Shown here: piece by piece, positions 35,702-44,367 of the stretch
Numbering within the stretch: the first letter of the stretch is position 1
Layout: each line of letters starts with the position of its first letter
DNA from: an uncultured Pyrinomonadaceae bacterium
Lineage (GTDB): Bacteria; Acidobacteriota; Blastocatellia; Pyrinomonadales; Pyrinomonadaceae
NCBI GenBank assembly: GCA_902805935.1
Contig: CADCUR010000002.1
Location: 1 to 44,881, forward strand
Length of the DNA: 44,881 nt
Direction of reading: 5' to 3'
Position numbers and translations under genes: made by a program
The notes under the pieces: generated by a model
Seen by the model: only the letters and a program-made list of their open reading frames with translations
Databases searched by the model: none
Told to the model about the DNA's origin: nothing

Positions 35702-37231
35702 ATGTTGTCAACAATTTTTCTATCGTTTCTCTTACTTTTTCAAACGTCACCGTCAGCGGCGCAAACGCAGCAAACGCCGTCGCCGCGACCGTCGCCGATG
35801 CCGATTGTGCAGATGCTCGACGAACCGGCATCGGTGACGAAACATTCGATTCGGGCGGGCGGGCGACAACTAAATTACACGGCGACGACCGGCTTTATGC
35901 CGATTCGCAACGCGCAATCGGGCGAGACGGAAGCCAAGATTTTTTATATGGCTTACGTTTTGGACGGCGCGACCGATACAAAAACGCGCCCGCTGATGTT
36001 TTCGTTTAACGGCGGTCCCGGCTCGGCTTCGGTCTGGCTCCACTTGGGCGCGTTGGGTCCGAAAAGAGTTAAAATGCTCGACGACGGTTTGATGCCGCCG
36101 CCGCCATACGAACTCACGGATAACGAACAAACGTGGCTGACCGAAACGGATTTGGTTTTTATTGATCCGGTCGGCACGGGTTACTCGCGGGCGACGAAAC
36201 CAGAGGCGGCGAGCAAATTTTTCTCGGTCAACGGCGATGTCGAATCGGTCGGCGAATTTATCCGAATGTACCTAGGACGCGAAGCGCGCTGGAGTTCGCC
36301 GCTGTTTCTGGTCGGCGAAAGCTACGGCACGGCGCGCGCCGCCGGACTCTCGAATCATCTGTTCGAGCGCGGCATCGGGCTGAACGGAATTCTGCTCGTC
36401 TCATCGGTCTTGAATTTTCAAACGATTCGTTTCGCCGAAGGCAACGATGTTACTTACCCTTTGATTTTTCCGTCTTACACGGCAACGGCGTGGTATCACA
36501 AACAGTTGCCCGCCGATTTGCAGAGCAAGCCGCTCAAACAAGTTTTGGAAGAATCGGAAAATTGGGCGATCGGCGAATACGCGCCCGCGCTTGTCAGAAG
36601 CGATAGAATGAGCCAGACGGAAAGACAAAGTTTGGCGGAGCGATTCAGCCGTTATTCCGGCTTGCCAAAAGCGTTTGTCGAGCAAAGCAATTTCCGCGTT
36701 GATTTGGACGCGTTCAACAAAGAATTGCTGCGCGACCAGCGGCGCACGACCGGCAGACTCGACAGCCGCTTTACCGGCATTGACCGCAGCGCGGCAACCG
36801 ACAACCCGGAAACCGACCCGAGTATGAACGCGATTCGCCCGCCATACACCGCCGCGTTTAACGATTACGTGCGCCGCGATTTAGGTTTCAAAACTGATCT
36901 GGAATACTACATCTTAGGCGGCGGAATTTCCGCGCCGTGGAATTGGAACGTGAACAGTCAAGGCTACACGAACACGGCGGCGAGTCTGCAAAGCGCGATG
37001 CAGAAAAATCCGTATATGAGAATTTTCGTGGCGAGCGGTTATTACGATATGGCGACGCCGTATTTCGCCACCGAATACACTTTGGCGGCGATGAATCTCG
37101 ACCCGCAGCTCAGACGAAACGTTTCGGTCGCGTATTACGAAGCCGGACATATGATGTATATCGAAAAAAACTCGCTGCGGAAATTAAAAGACGACGCATC
37201 GCTGTTTGTCCAGAAATCAATTCAGAAATAA
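35702..37231 (+). CDS. Secreted serine carboxypeptidase, peptidase family S10
   Basis: 509 residues from ATG 35702, chosen because it gives a clean signal peptide (MLSTIFLSFLLLFQTSPSAAQ). The alpha/beta-hydrolase S10 features are FSFNGGPGSASVWLHLG (oxyanion region), the nucleophile GESYGTARAAG with S207, D449 in SGYYDMATPYF and H483 in YEAGHMMY. A Pro-rich linker (TPSPRPSPMPI) follows the signal. S10 enzymes remove C-terminal residues at acidic pH. It probably contributes to peptide scavenging along with the nearby M1 and M10-like exported peptidases. Large inverted repeats flank it on both sides. Confidence 0.93.
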   Translation: MLSTIFLSFLLLFQTSPSAAQTQQTPSPRPSPMPIVQMLDEPASVTKHSIRAGGRQLNYTATTGFMPIRNAQSGETEAKIFYMAYVLDGATDTKTRPLMFSFNGGPGSASVWLHLGALGPKRVKMLDDGLMPPPPYELTDNEQTWLTETDLVFIDPVGTGYSRATKPEAASKFFSVNGDVESVGEFIRMYLGREARWSSPLFLVGESYGTARAAGLSNHLFERGIGLNGILLVSSVLNFQTIRFAEGNDVTYPLIFPSYTATAWYHKQLPADLQSKPLKQVLEESENWAIGEYAPALVRSDRMSQTERQSLAERFSRYSGLPKAFVEQSNFRVDLDAFNKELLRDQRRTTGRLDSRFTGIDRSAATDNPETDPSMNAIRPPYTAAFNDYVRRDLGFKTDLEYYILGGGISAPWNWNVNSQGYTNTAASLQSAMQKNPYMRIFVASGYYDMATPYFATEYTLAAMNLDPQLRRNVSVAYYEAGHMMYIEKNSLRKLKDDASLFVQKSIQK

Positions 37232-37332
37232 ATTAGCCGCGAACGAACACGAAGGAACACAAAATAAAAATAAAAGATTGATTAATTTTATTTTTATTTC
37301 GTGAAGTTTTGTATTCGTTCGCGGCTAAATTT
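37228..37332. repeat. Large palindrome between convergent genes
   Basis: Two arms of about 46 bases, starting AAATTAGCCGCGAACGAACA on the left and ending TTCGTTCGCGGCTAAATTT on the right, are inverses with a few mismatches around GATTGATTAA. It begins at the S10 stop (37229-37231) and ends at the MogA-like stop (37333-37335). The terminal 15 bases recur at 15260. Confidence 0.85.
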
Positions 37333-37818
37333 TCAATGTTTTGTTTTCCCTGCCAAAAGATTTATCGCGTGCGGCAGAACCGGTTTGATAACTTCAAAAC
37401 ATTCGACGACGCCTTTCGGCGAGCCGGGCAGATTTATAATTAAAGTTGAATTGCGAATTCCGCAGACGGCGCGCGAAAGAATCGCCGTCGGCGTTTTTTT
37501 CGCCGTCTCAAAGCGCATCGCTTCCGCCAAACCCTGTGCTTCGCGTTCGATGACCGAACGGGTTGCCTCCGGCGTGTTGTCGCGCGGCGCAAAACCGGTT
37601 CCGCCTGATGTCACGATTAAATTCACAGCTTCGCGCTCGGTCAAATCAAGAAGCGTTTGGCGCAGAGTTTCGTAATCGTCTGACACGATGATTTTCTCGA
37701 CGATTTCCGCGCCGCTGCCGATCAACAGTTTGACCAAAGTTGCGCCCGAAACGTCAGTCGCTTCGGCGCGAGAATCGCTGACGGTGAGGACGACCGCTTT
37801 GATTTTCGTTTCATTCAT
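37333..37818 (-). CDS. MogA/MoaB-family molybdenum cofactor biosynthesis protein
   Basis: 161 residues, usual for this family. MogA/MoaB proteins adenylylate molybdopterin before molybdenum insertion. Visible are VLTVSDSRAEATDVSGATL at the start, the hallmark TSGGTGFAPRDNTPEATRSVIEREAQGLAEAM (about 90-121) with its substrate-binding GGTG and RD, and LIINLPGSPKGVVECFEVI near the end. It sits downstream of glgC by 67 bases. No other molybdenum gene is in the window. Whether it is MogA or MoaB cannot be settled by eye. Confidence 0.92.
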   Translation of the reverse strand: MNETKIKAVVLTVSDSRAEATDVSGATLVKLLIGSGAEIVEKIIVSDDYETLRQTLLDLTEREAVNLIVTSGGTGFAPRDNTPEATRSVIEREAQGLAEAMRFETAKKTPTAILSRAVCGIRNSTLIINLPGSPKGVVECFEVIKPVLPHAINLLAGKTKH

Positions 37819-37885
37819 ACTCGCTTTCGTTACGAACCGGCAAGGTTTTGAGTTCGCGGTTGTAGCGAAACTCGGATGCGGAAAT

Positions 37886-39055
37886 TTAACTTTCTATTTC
37901 ACGCGCGTTTTGGATTTTGCGCTTCCCGACAACGACGATGGCGTTTTTGTGTTTGCTTCTGGCTTCTTCGATTTTCGCCGCTTTTTCCCGGCTGACTTTG
38001 ACGCCCGCGTCAACGACGACGCGCTTTATCGTCACGCCTTTTTCAATTGTCGCGTCTGGCAAAACGATTGAATCGGAAACATCGGCGCCCTTTTCAACCG
38101 TCACGCCCGCGCTGAGAACCGAGCGCGAAACCGTTCCGCTGATGCGCGAGCCGGAGGAAATCAAACTGTTTGTCACGTCAGCCGATTTGTATATAAAAGC
38201 CGGAACGCGCTGCGCGGCGAGCGTTAAAATTCGCCAATGCTCGTCGTCGAAAAACAAACGCTCTTTTTCGTCGAGCAAATCCATCTGCGTCTGCCAGTAG
38301 CTTTCAATCGTCCCGACATCGCGCCAGTAACCGACCAGACGATGCTCAAAGGCATTTCCTTCCGCGACCAGATGCGGCAACAGTTCGTGTCCGTAATCTT
38401 TGATTTTCTCGTTTTTTTCGTTCAGATGTTTGAGCGTTTTGACTAACAGCTTGGCATCGTAAACGAAAATTTCGGTCGTCACCAAATCGTTTTCCGGCGC
38501 GTCGGGTTTGTAATCGAATTTCACAATTCGCCCGTTTTTATCGGCGTCAACCACGCCGAAACGCGAAGCCGTTTCGCCTTTCGGCAGGCGCGTCGTCACC
38601 ATCGTGACCGACGCTCGTTTCTGCAAATGCGTTTCTATCGCGTCGCGGAAATCCATTTTATAAACGTGGTCGGCGCTTAAAACAAGGAGAATGTCGGGAT
38701 TGAATTCACTTATAAAATCAATGTGCCGGTAAATCGCGTCGGCGTTGCCGTGCGCGAAACCGTCTTTGTCCGATTCGTTTTCAAACGGCGGCAAAACCTG
38801 CAACCCGCCGTAAGTTCGGTCCAAATCCCAAGGTCTGCCGTTGGCGAGATGCTCGTTCAGCGAATGCAGCTCGTATTGTTCGATGACCCAAACGTCGGAA
38901 ATACCGCTGTTGACGCAGTTGCTCAAAGCGAAATCAATCAAACGATATGAACCGCCGAACGGCATTACGGGCTTCGCCTTGTTGTCGGTTAAAAGTCCGA
39001 GCCGCCCGCCTTTTCCGCCCGCCAAAATCAACGCTAAAACTTTTTCTTTGGACAT
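37886..39055 (-). CDS. glgC: Glucose-1-phosphate adenylyltransferase
   Basis: 389 residues. It makes ADP-glucose from glucose-1-phosphate and ATP for glycogen synthesis. The N-terminal nucleotidyltransferase has LILAGGKGGRLGLLTDNKAKPVMPFGGSYRLIDFALSNCVNSGI (11-52), the WDLDRTYGGLQVLPP segment, GNADAIYRHIDFI and LVLSADHVYKMD (125-136), and YWRDVGTIESYW. A C-terminal left-handed beta-helix part (NSLISSGSRISGTVSRSVLSAGVTVEKGADVSDSIVLPDATIEKG) follows. GlgC usually reads GxRLxPLT; here it is GRLGLLT, a minor variation. The ATG at 39055 lies next to a heptamer array. No other glg gene is in the window. Confidence 0.93.
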   Translation of the reverse strand: MSKEKVLALILAGGKGGRLGLLTDNKAKPVMPFGGSYRLIDFALSNCVNSGISDVWVIEQYELHSLNEHLANGRPWDLDRTYGGLQVLPPFENESDKDGFAHGNADAIYRHIDFISEFNPDILLVLSADHVYKMDFRDAIETHLQKRASVTMVTTRLPKGETASRFGVVDADKNGRIVKFDYKPDAPENDLVTTEIFVYDAKLLVKTLKHLNEKNEKIKDYGHELLPHLVAEGNAFEHRLVGYWRDVGTIESYWQTQMDLLDEKERLFFDDEHWRILTLAAQRVPAFIYKSADVTNSLISSGSRISGTVSRSVLSAGVTVEKGADVSDSIVLPDATIEKGVTIKRVVVDAGVKVSREKAAKIEEARSKHKNAIVVVGKRKIQNAREIES

Positions 39056-39062
39056 AAAGTTA

Positions 39063-39125
39063 GTTTCGGGTTTCGGGTTTCAAGTTTCAAGTCGAAAAAC
39101 AAAAAACTTAACTTGAAATTCAAAG
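39063..39125. repeat. (GTTTCGG/GTTTCAA) heptamer array with short inverted partner
   Basis: GTTTCGG twice and GTTTCAA twice (39063-39090), then a spacer and the inverse AACTTGAAATT (39110-39120). It fills the gap between the glgC start and the stop of the upstream EamA gene. Confidence 0.75.
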
Positions 39126-39133
39126 CTCGCCCT

Positions 39134-40090
39134 TTAACCCGCCGTTGATTCGATGCTCTCAACATCTCGCCGCCGCTTGCTGTAAATCACGCTCAAAACG
39201 ACGCCAACGACGACCAGAATCATTCCCGCCAAAGATTCGATGGGTTGCGCTTCGCCGAAAACTAACCAGCCGATGAGCAGACCGTAAATCAAGCCCGTGT
39301 AATTGACGATTGCCACGCTCGCCGCCCGCTCTTTTTGCAGCGCGCTCGTCAAGAAAATCTGTCCGAGCTGCGAGAATACGCCGATTAAAAAAAGATACAG
39401 CCAATCCCAGCCGCCGGGCGTTCGCCAATTAAAAACGGTAAAGACGAATCCGGCGATTAGACCGACGAGCTGAAAATGCAGCACGACCGTCAGCGGATGT
39501 TCGCGCTCGCGCAAAGTTCTGACCAGATTGTAAGCCACGCCCGAACCGAACGCCGACGCGATGCCGAGCGCCAGATAAAAAGGTGACACGCGCAAATCGA
39601 ATTGCCCGATAAACAAAACGCCCGCGAAAGAGATGGCGTAGAAAATCCACTGCGCGGCTTTGACGCTTTCTTTGAGCAGAAAAATGGCGATAATCGCCGT
39701 GAAAATCGGCGACAGATATTGAATCGTCATCGCCGAGGCGAGCGGAATGTTTTGCACGGTGACGAAAAAAAGATAAAGCGCGGTCGTGCCGAAAAGTCCG
39801 CGCATCAATAATAATTTTCTATTCGAGCCTTTCAGACTCGCGTTCGCTTTTCGCAAACCGACGTAACAAAAAATTACGCCGAACGCGCACCGGAAAAAGA
39901 CGATTTCCATCGCCGGCAAATGGGCGACTTGCTTGACGAAAACATTCGCCAAAGCAAAAGCGAGCGTCGAGAGAAACATCGCGCGCACGCCGTCGCTGAA
40001 AAATTTTGTCCCGGATTCGGTTGTCGTGTTTGGCAAAATAGGTCTGCTCGATTGTGTTTCCGCAAAGTCTGCAAATATATTATCATTCAA
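39134..40090 (-). CDS. EamA/DMT-family transporter
   Basis: 318 residues with about ten transmembrane segments after a polar N-terminus of about 30 residues. EamA halves are visible: FLSTLAFALANVFVKQVAHLPAMEIVFFRCAFGVIF (first) and SLAGMILVVVGVVLSVI at the end. The segment ERAASVAIVNYTGLIYGLLIGWLVFGEAQPIESL is typical of the group related to S-adenosylmethionine/purine or riboflavin-like exporters, but the substrate is unknown. It is divergent from the ATP-grasp/flavin-monooxygenase pair, 91 bases away, and could export or import its metabolite. No close similarity to the other EamA protein at 14366 is obvious. Confidence 0.9.
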   Translation of the reverse strand: MNDNIFADFAETQSSRPILPNTTTESGTKFFSDGVRAMFLSTLAFALANVFVKQVAHLPAMEIVFFRCAFGVIFCYVGLRKANASLKGSNRKLLLMRGLFGTTALYLFFVTVQNIPLASAMTIQYLSPIFTAIIAIFLLKESVKAAQWIFYAISFAGVLFIGQFDLRVSPFYLALGIASAFGSGVAYNLVRTLREREHPLTVVLHFQLVGLIAGFVFTVFNWRTPGGWDWLYLFLIGVFSQLGQIFLTSALQKERAASVAIVNYTGLIYGLLIGWLVFGEAQPIESLAGMILVVVGVVLSVIYSKRRRDVESIESTAG

Positions 40091-40181
40091 GCGCTTTAAA
40101 TTTCATTCGTGTTAAAATTCAAACGAGACAAAATTTGCGCCCGCGGAAAATTTCAACGTTTTTCCGTTTCAGATTTGCAAG

Positions 40182-41195
40182 ATGAACAAAAAACAAATCG
40201 CCGTTTATTACGAACACCCCGACTGGTTTCGCCCGCTTTTCGCCGAACTCGAACGGCGCGAAATAGCGTTTGCAAAAATTGACGCGGCGCGTCACTTTTA
40301 TAATCCGAATGAAAATTGCGGGGAAAAATACACGCTTCTTTTCAACCGGATGAGCGCGTCGGCTTACTTGCGCGGACACGGCAGCGCGATTTTCTACACG
40401 CGCGGATTGTTGGCGAGTTTAGAGCGGCAAGGCGTGCGCGTCGTCAACGGTTACGACGCATTTCAAATCGAAATCTCAAAAGCCTTGCAGTGCGCTCTGT
40501 TCAATTCGCTCGGAGTAAAATATCCAAACACGCGCGTTATCAATTCAGCCGAGCAAGCGATTGACGCGGCGAAAGATTTGCGGTTCCCCGTCATCATCAA
40601 ACCGAACATCGGCGGGCGCGGCGCGGGAATCGTTAAATTCGATTCACCGACGGATTTGCAGACGGCGGTGGACGAAAACTTGATTGATTTGGGAATTGAC
40701 CAGACGGCTCTCGTGCAGGAATTCGTGCCCAAAAAGGGCGAACACATCAACCGCGTCGAGACGCTCGGCGGCAAATACCTTTACGCGATAAAAATTTATC
40801 CGCAGGGCGAGAATTTCAACTTATGCCCGGCGGAGATTTGCCAGATTGAAGACGCGCCGCAACCGAGCGGCATTTCCGCCGTTGGCGAGATGTGTTTGAC
40901 CGATGCGCCGACAAGTGGTTTGCGTATCGAATCGTTTGAGCCGCCTGCTGAAATTATCGAAACGGTTGAACGCATTGTCGCAGCGGCGAAAATTGATGTC
41001 GGCGGCGTCGAATATATGATTGACGACCGCACGGGCGAACCGCTTTTTTACGACATCAACGCGCTGTCGAATTTCGTTGCTGACGCCACGAATTTAATCG
41101 GGTTTGACCCGCATGAAAAACTTGTAGATTTTCTCGAACAGGAGATTGAAAAATGCGCTACGGATATTGGATGCCGGTCTTCGGCGGTTGGCTGA
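40182..41195 (+). CDS. ATP-grasp ligase, RimK-like
   Basis: 337 residues. The ATP-grasp fold is shown by LRFPVIIKPNIGGRGAGIVKF (about 132-152; the lysine and Gly-rich loop bind ATP), ALVQEFVPKKGEHINRVETL, and the metal-binding end GGVEYMIDDRTGEPLFYDINALSNF (Asp and Asn of DIN). Relatives such as RimK and glutathione synthetase join a carboxylate to an amine through an acyl-phosphate. The substrate is unknown. Its last 43 bases overlap the start of a flavin monooxygenase gene, so they are co-expressed and probably act on the same compound. It is divergent from an EamA transporter, suggesting a small biosynthetic or conversion module. Confidence 0.88.
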   Translation: MNKKQIAVYYEHPDWFRPLFAELERREIAFAKIDAARHFYNPNENCGEKYTLLFNRMSASAYLRGHGSAIFYTRGLLASLERQGVRVVNGYDAFQIEISKALQCALFNSLGVKYPNTRVINSAEQAIDAAKDLRFPVIIKPNIGGRGAGIVKFDSPTDLQTAVDENLIDLGIDQTALVQEFVPKKGEHINRVETLGGKYLYAIKIYPQGENFNLCPAEICQIEDAPQPSGISAVGEMCLTDAPTSGLRIESFEPPAEIIETVERIVAAAKIDVGGVEYMIDDRTGEPLFYDINALSNFVADATNLIGFDPHEKLVDFLEQEIEKCATDIGCRSSAVG

Positions 41196-42181
41196 GAAAC
41201 GTCGAAGACGAACGGATGGAAGCGAGTTGGGAATATACCAAAAAACTTGCGCAGCGTTCGGAAGAAATCGGTTTCGATTTGAGTTTGATTGCCGAACTGA
41301 ACTTAAACGACATCAAAGGCGTTGACGCGCCTTCGCTTGATGCATGGTCAACCGCCGCCGCGCTGACCGCCGTCACAAATACGCTCGAATTGATGGTCGC
41401 CGTGCGCCCGACTTTTCACAATCCAGCATTGCTCGCCAAACAAGCCGCCAACATTGACCGCATCGGCGGCGGCAATCGTCTGTCTCTAAACGTCGTCTCG
41501 TCGTGGTGGGCGGGCGAGGCGAAAAAATACGGCGTGCAGTTTGACGAACACGACGACCGCTACGCAAGAACCGCCGAATGGCTCGAAATCGTTGACCAAC
41601 TTTGGAAAGAAGACCATTTTTCGGTTACAGGCGATTATTATCGAATTGAAGACGCCGTAATGCAGCCGAAGCCGATTAAAAAACCCGTCATCTACGCGGG
41701 CGGCGAATCGGAGAAAGCCAAAGATACTATTGCGCGCCTGTGCGACGCTTACGTGATGCACGGCGACGAACCCGAAAAAGTCAAAACGAAAATTGACGAT
41801 ATGGAAGCCCGACGCGAAAAGCTAAACTTGCCGCCGATGATTTACGGCGTCGCCGGTTACGCTATTGTCAGAGATTCCGACCAGGAGGTTAAAAAAGAAT
41901 TGGAGCGCATCACCGATGTCAAACAATCAGCGGCAGGCTACGGCAATTATCAGGATTGGCTCGCCAACACAAAACTCGAACAACAGGTTTCTCTCGAAGA
42001 TTATTCGGTCTCGAATCGCGGCTTGCGTTCGGGGTTAACAGGCACGCCGGATAAAGTTGCCCAAAAAGTCGCCGAATTTGAAGCGGTCGGCGTTAATTTA
42101 TTGTTGCTGCAATGTAGCCCTCAGCTTGAAGAAATGGAGCGATTCTCCGAATCCGTGATTAAATCGGGCGCGGCAAACTAA
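41153..42181 (+). CDS. LLM-class flavin-dependent monooxygenase, SsuD/SfnG-like
   Basis: 342 residues. It is a luciferase-like TIM barrel using FMNH2 and O2. The start RYGYWMPVFGGWLRNVEDERM, the middle LMVAVRPTFHNPALLAKQAANIDRIGGGNRLSLNVVSSWW (about 80-120) and PVIYAGGESEKAKD match alkanesulfonate/dimethylsulfone monooxygenases (SsuD/SfnG). Those release sulfite from organosulfur compounds. The ATG has GGAG (41141-41144) and overlaps the ATP-grasp gene by 43 bases. No ssu ABC transporter or flavin reductase is adjacent, so a different substrate supplied by the ATP-grasp partner is plausible. A terminator follows. Confidence 0.9.
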   Translation: MRYGYWMPVFGGWLRNVEDERMEASWEYTKKLAQRSEEIGFDLSLIAELNLNDIKGVDAPSLDAWSTAAALTAVTNTLELMVAVRPTFHNPALLAKQAANIDRIGGGNRLSLNVVSSWWAGEAKKYGVQFDEHDDRYARTAEWLEIVDQLWKEDHFSVTGDYYRIEDAVMQPKPIKKPVIYAGGESEKAKDTIARLCDAYVMHGDEPEKVKTKIDDMEARREKLNLPPMIYGVAGYAIVRDSDQEVKKELERITDVKQSAAGYGNYQDWLANTKLEQQVSLEDYSVSNRGLRSGLTGTPDKVAQKVAEFEAVGVNLLLLQCSPQLEEMERFSESVIKSGAAN

Positions 42182-42216
42182 ACGAGTTTCGTTTTGACAA
42201 AGAATTACTTACCGGC

Positions 42217-42258
42217 AAAAACCGCCGTCGTTCTTCGTTGCCGAACACTGCGGTTTTT
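42217..42258 (+). terminator. Intrinsic terminator after the flavin monooxygenase
   Basis: AAAAACCGC (42217-42225) and GCGGTTTTT (42250-42258) are perfect 9-bp inverses and are followed by ATTTTG. It ends the plus-strand pair. Confidence 0.65.
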
Positions 42259-42279
42259 ATTTTGCCCGGCTATCCAAAA

Positions 42280-42315
42280 CAAAAAAGCAGAGGTTGAAGT
42301 TTTTCCACCTCTGCT
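42280..42315 (-). terminator. Intrinsic terminator after the M1 peptidase
   Basis: The stem AGCAGAGGT/ACCTCTGCT (42286-42315) is followed on the minus strand by six T (42285-42280). It ends the minus-strand gene at 42342. Confidence 0.8.
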
Positions 42316-42341
42316 CGCGCAAATAACGGTTTCAACAAATT

Positions 42342-44018
42342 TTACTGCATCTTCAAAACCCAACTGTTCGGGTCAACCACATACTCAGCGTCTCGCGGAA
42401 GCGGAATCGTAACGGTTCCGTTCGGCATTTCGTAACGCTTTGTCGCGCCGCCGATTGAAACTTCGACGGGCATCGGAAACGGCAGATTGTCGGGCGCGTT
42501 CCAGCGCAGAGTCAATTGATTTCCGCGTGTCTCGGCAACTAATTTCGGCAGCGCGGGCTGGCGCAGATAAAGCTCGAAAAACCAATCGAGTTTGACGCCC
42601 GATTGCCGTTCGGCGATTTTCAAAAACTCGTCGGTCGTCGCTAATCGAGTTTGTCTGCCGTCGGTGATTTTCTCCATTTCGGCGGTCGGATAAGCCATTC
42701 GCCGCAAGGACTTGAAAAACGCTTCGTCACCGATATAAAAGCGCAGAGTGTGCAAAATCATCGCTCCCTTGCCGTAGATGTCGCCGTCGCTTTTCGTGAA
42801 ATCGGGCGGCAGCAGGTACATCGCGGTCGTCGTGCGCGGCTCGCGCGGCGCGACGGGTTTGACGTTTTTGAAATTTTTCTGACGCGCCGCCATCGCCGCG
42901 AAATACGCCGCTTTGCCTTTCGTTTTTTCAACGTAAAACGTATCCATAAACGACTGAAAGCCTTCGTGAATCCAAAAATCGTTCCAGTCTTTTCCGGTCA
43001 CGAGATTCGCCCACCATTCGTGTCCGAATTCGTGAAGCATCAGCCAGTCGTCGCCGTCTGCGTTGTATTTGAATTCGTTGCCGTAAGCCGTAATTGATTG
43101 ATGCTCCATTCCGAGATGCGGCGTTTCGGCGATGCCGATTTTGTCGGCGCGAAACGGATACGGTCCGAGATATTCTTCGTAAAACGCGTTGTATTTTTTC
43201 GTCAAATCAACGAGCGACTGCGCTTTGGCGTAATGTTCGGGCAGAACATAGAATTGAATCGGAATCGTCTCGCCCGAAATTGATTTCACATTATCTTCCA
43301 GCAATTTATACGGCGCGACGTTCAGCGCGATGTTGTAATTTGAAATCGGCTGCGAAACAAACCAGTTATAAGTGCGCGTGCCGTCCGCATTTTTGACGAT
43401 TGATTGCAGCTTGCCGTTTGAAGCGGCGACGAGCGGTTCGGGAACGGTGAAATGCAACCTGGTCGTTTCGGGTTTGTCCGAAGGATGGTCTTTGACGGGA
43501 AACCACAAATCCGCGCCGTCCATCTGCACGGCGGTGGCAAACCACGGCGCGCCGTCCGCCGTTTTCGACCAGACGAAACCGCCGACCCACGGCGGACGCG
43601 GCGCGACTTTCGGCTTGCCGCTATATGCGACGCGCACCTCAGCCGTTTTGCCTGCCTTGACAGTCATCGGAAAAGAAATCCAGATTTTGCTTTCGCGCCT
43701 TTCAAACTTTAAAGGAATCGGATTTGCTCCGTTAGTTAAAAGCTGAACTGACTCGACCGTAAACGGGTAATCTAAATCCAGCACGAATTTATCAATCGGT
43801 TTGACGATTAACGCGTTCACCGTCAGAACGCCTTTGATTGATTGCTCTTCAATGTTCGGACGCACCGCCAAATCATAAGATTTCACATCATAAGCCGCCT
43901 GCTCCGCCATCAAAACGCCGCCCGAATCGGTCGGACGCGCGCCCAACTCTCTCTGCGCATAAGCGAAATTTGATAAAAGCGAAAACGCAAAAACGCTAAC
44001 AAATAATTGTCTCAACAT
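42342..44018 (-). CDS. Exported M1-family metallopeptidase
   Basis: 558 residues with a signal peptide (LRQLFVSVFAFSLLSNFAYAQ). The zinc site is HEFGHEWW (H329, E330, H333) with the third ligand Glu in WIHEGFQSFMD about 19 residues on. The exopeptidase loop, usually GAMEN, reads LGMEHQS here. An N-terminal beta-domain (KSYDLAVRPNIEEQSIKGVLTVNAL) precedes the catalytic region. The long C-terminal ARM domain of classic aminopeptidase N is missing, as in many bacterial secreted M1 forms. It probably trims peptides in the periplasm. It is 55 bases downstream of a small membrane protein gene. Confidence 0.92.
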   Translation of the reverse strand: MLRQLFVSVFAFSLLSNFAYAQRELGARPTDSGGVLMAEQAAYDVKSYDLAVRPNIEEQSIKGVLTVNALIVKPIDKFVLDLDYPFTVESVQLLTNGANPIPLKFERRESKIWISFPMTVKAGKTAEVRVAYSGKPKVAPRPPWVGGFVWSKTADGAPWFATAVQMDGADLWFPVKDHPSDKPETTRLHFTVPEPLVAASNGKLQSIVKNADGTRTYNWFVSQPISNYNIALNVAPYKLLEDNVKSISGETIPIQFYVLPEHYAKAQSLVDLTKKYNAFYEEYLGPYPFRADKIGIAETPHLGMEHQSITAYGNEFKYNADGDDWLMLHEFGHEWWANLVTGKDWNDFWIHEGFQSFMDTFYVEKTKGKAAYFAAMAARQKNFKNVKPVAPREPRTTTAMYLLPPDFTKSDGDIYGKGAMILHTLRFYIGDEAFFKSLRRMAYPTAEMEKITDGRQTRLATTDEFLKIAERQSGVKLDWFFELYLRQPALPKLVAETRGNQLTLRWNAPDNLPFPMPVEVSIGGATKRYEMPNGTVTIPLPRDAEYVVDPNSWVLKMQ

Positions 44019-44073
44019 AATCTTTCGTCCTTTTACGAAACTTTAAATTCTTCATCTCTAAATATCGTCGGGA

Positions 44074-44367
44074 TTAATAAACGAACATCAAAATCAATCC
44101 GCTGATTACCAAAACAAGCGCGATGCCTGTCAAGACATACGACAGATTTCGGTTGCGCGGACGAGTAATCGCGCCCGCGCCGACAAAAATCATTCCGAGC
44201 GGCGATAAAATCCCGCGCAGATTATCCGTTCCGTTTGCCCATCCGTAAAGCCGAAAGGCGGTAATGACCGCGAAAACCAGGATGAGAATCGTCCACACAA
44301 TTTGCATTGTCCGCGCCGATTTAGCTTTCTGCGCCGCTTCGTCCGAATCGTTCGTCACATTATTCAT
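44074..44367 (-). CDS. Small three-helix membrane protein
   Basis: 97 residues. A polar N-terminus (MNNVTNDSDEAAQKAKSART) precedes three hydrophobic segments: MQIVWTILILVFAVITAFRLY, GILSPLGMIFVGAGAI and SYVLTGIALVLVISGLILMF. It lies 55 bases upstream of the M1 peptidase in the same direction and may be co-transcribed. No family is recognised. Confidence 0.75.
   Translation of the reverse strand: MNNVTNDSDEAAQKAKSARTMQIVWTILILVFAVITAFRLYGWANGTDNLRGILSPLGMIFVGAGAITRPRNRNLSYVLTGIALVLVISGLILMFVY

Noticed and set aside
37228-37332. Large palindrome as a simple bidirectional terminator
   Set aside because: Arms are far longer than needed and the ends recur elsewhere in the window, which points to a repeat element; termination may be a side effect.
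42651-43396. Plus-strand frames under the M1 peptidase
   Set aside because: They are Arg/Phe-rich antisense readings of the peptidase; the minus-strand frame has signal peptide and HEFGH...E zinc site.
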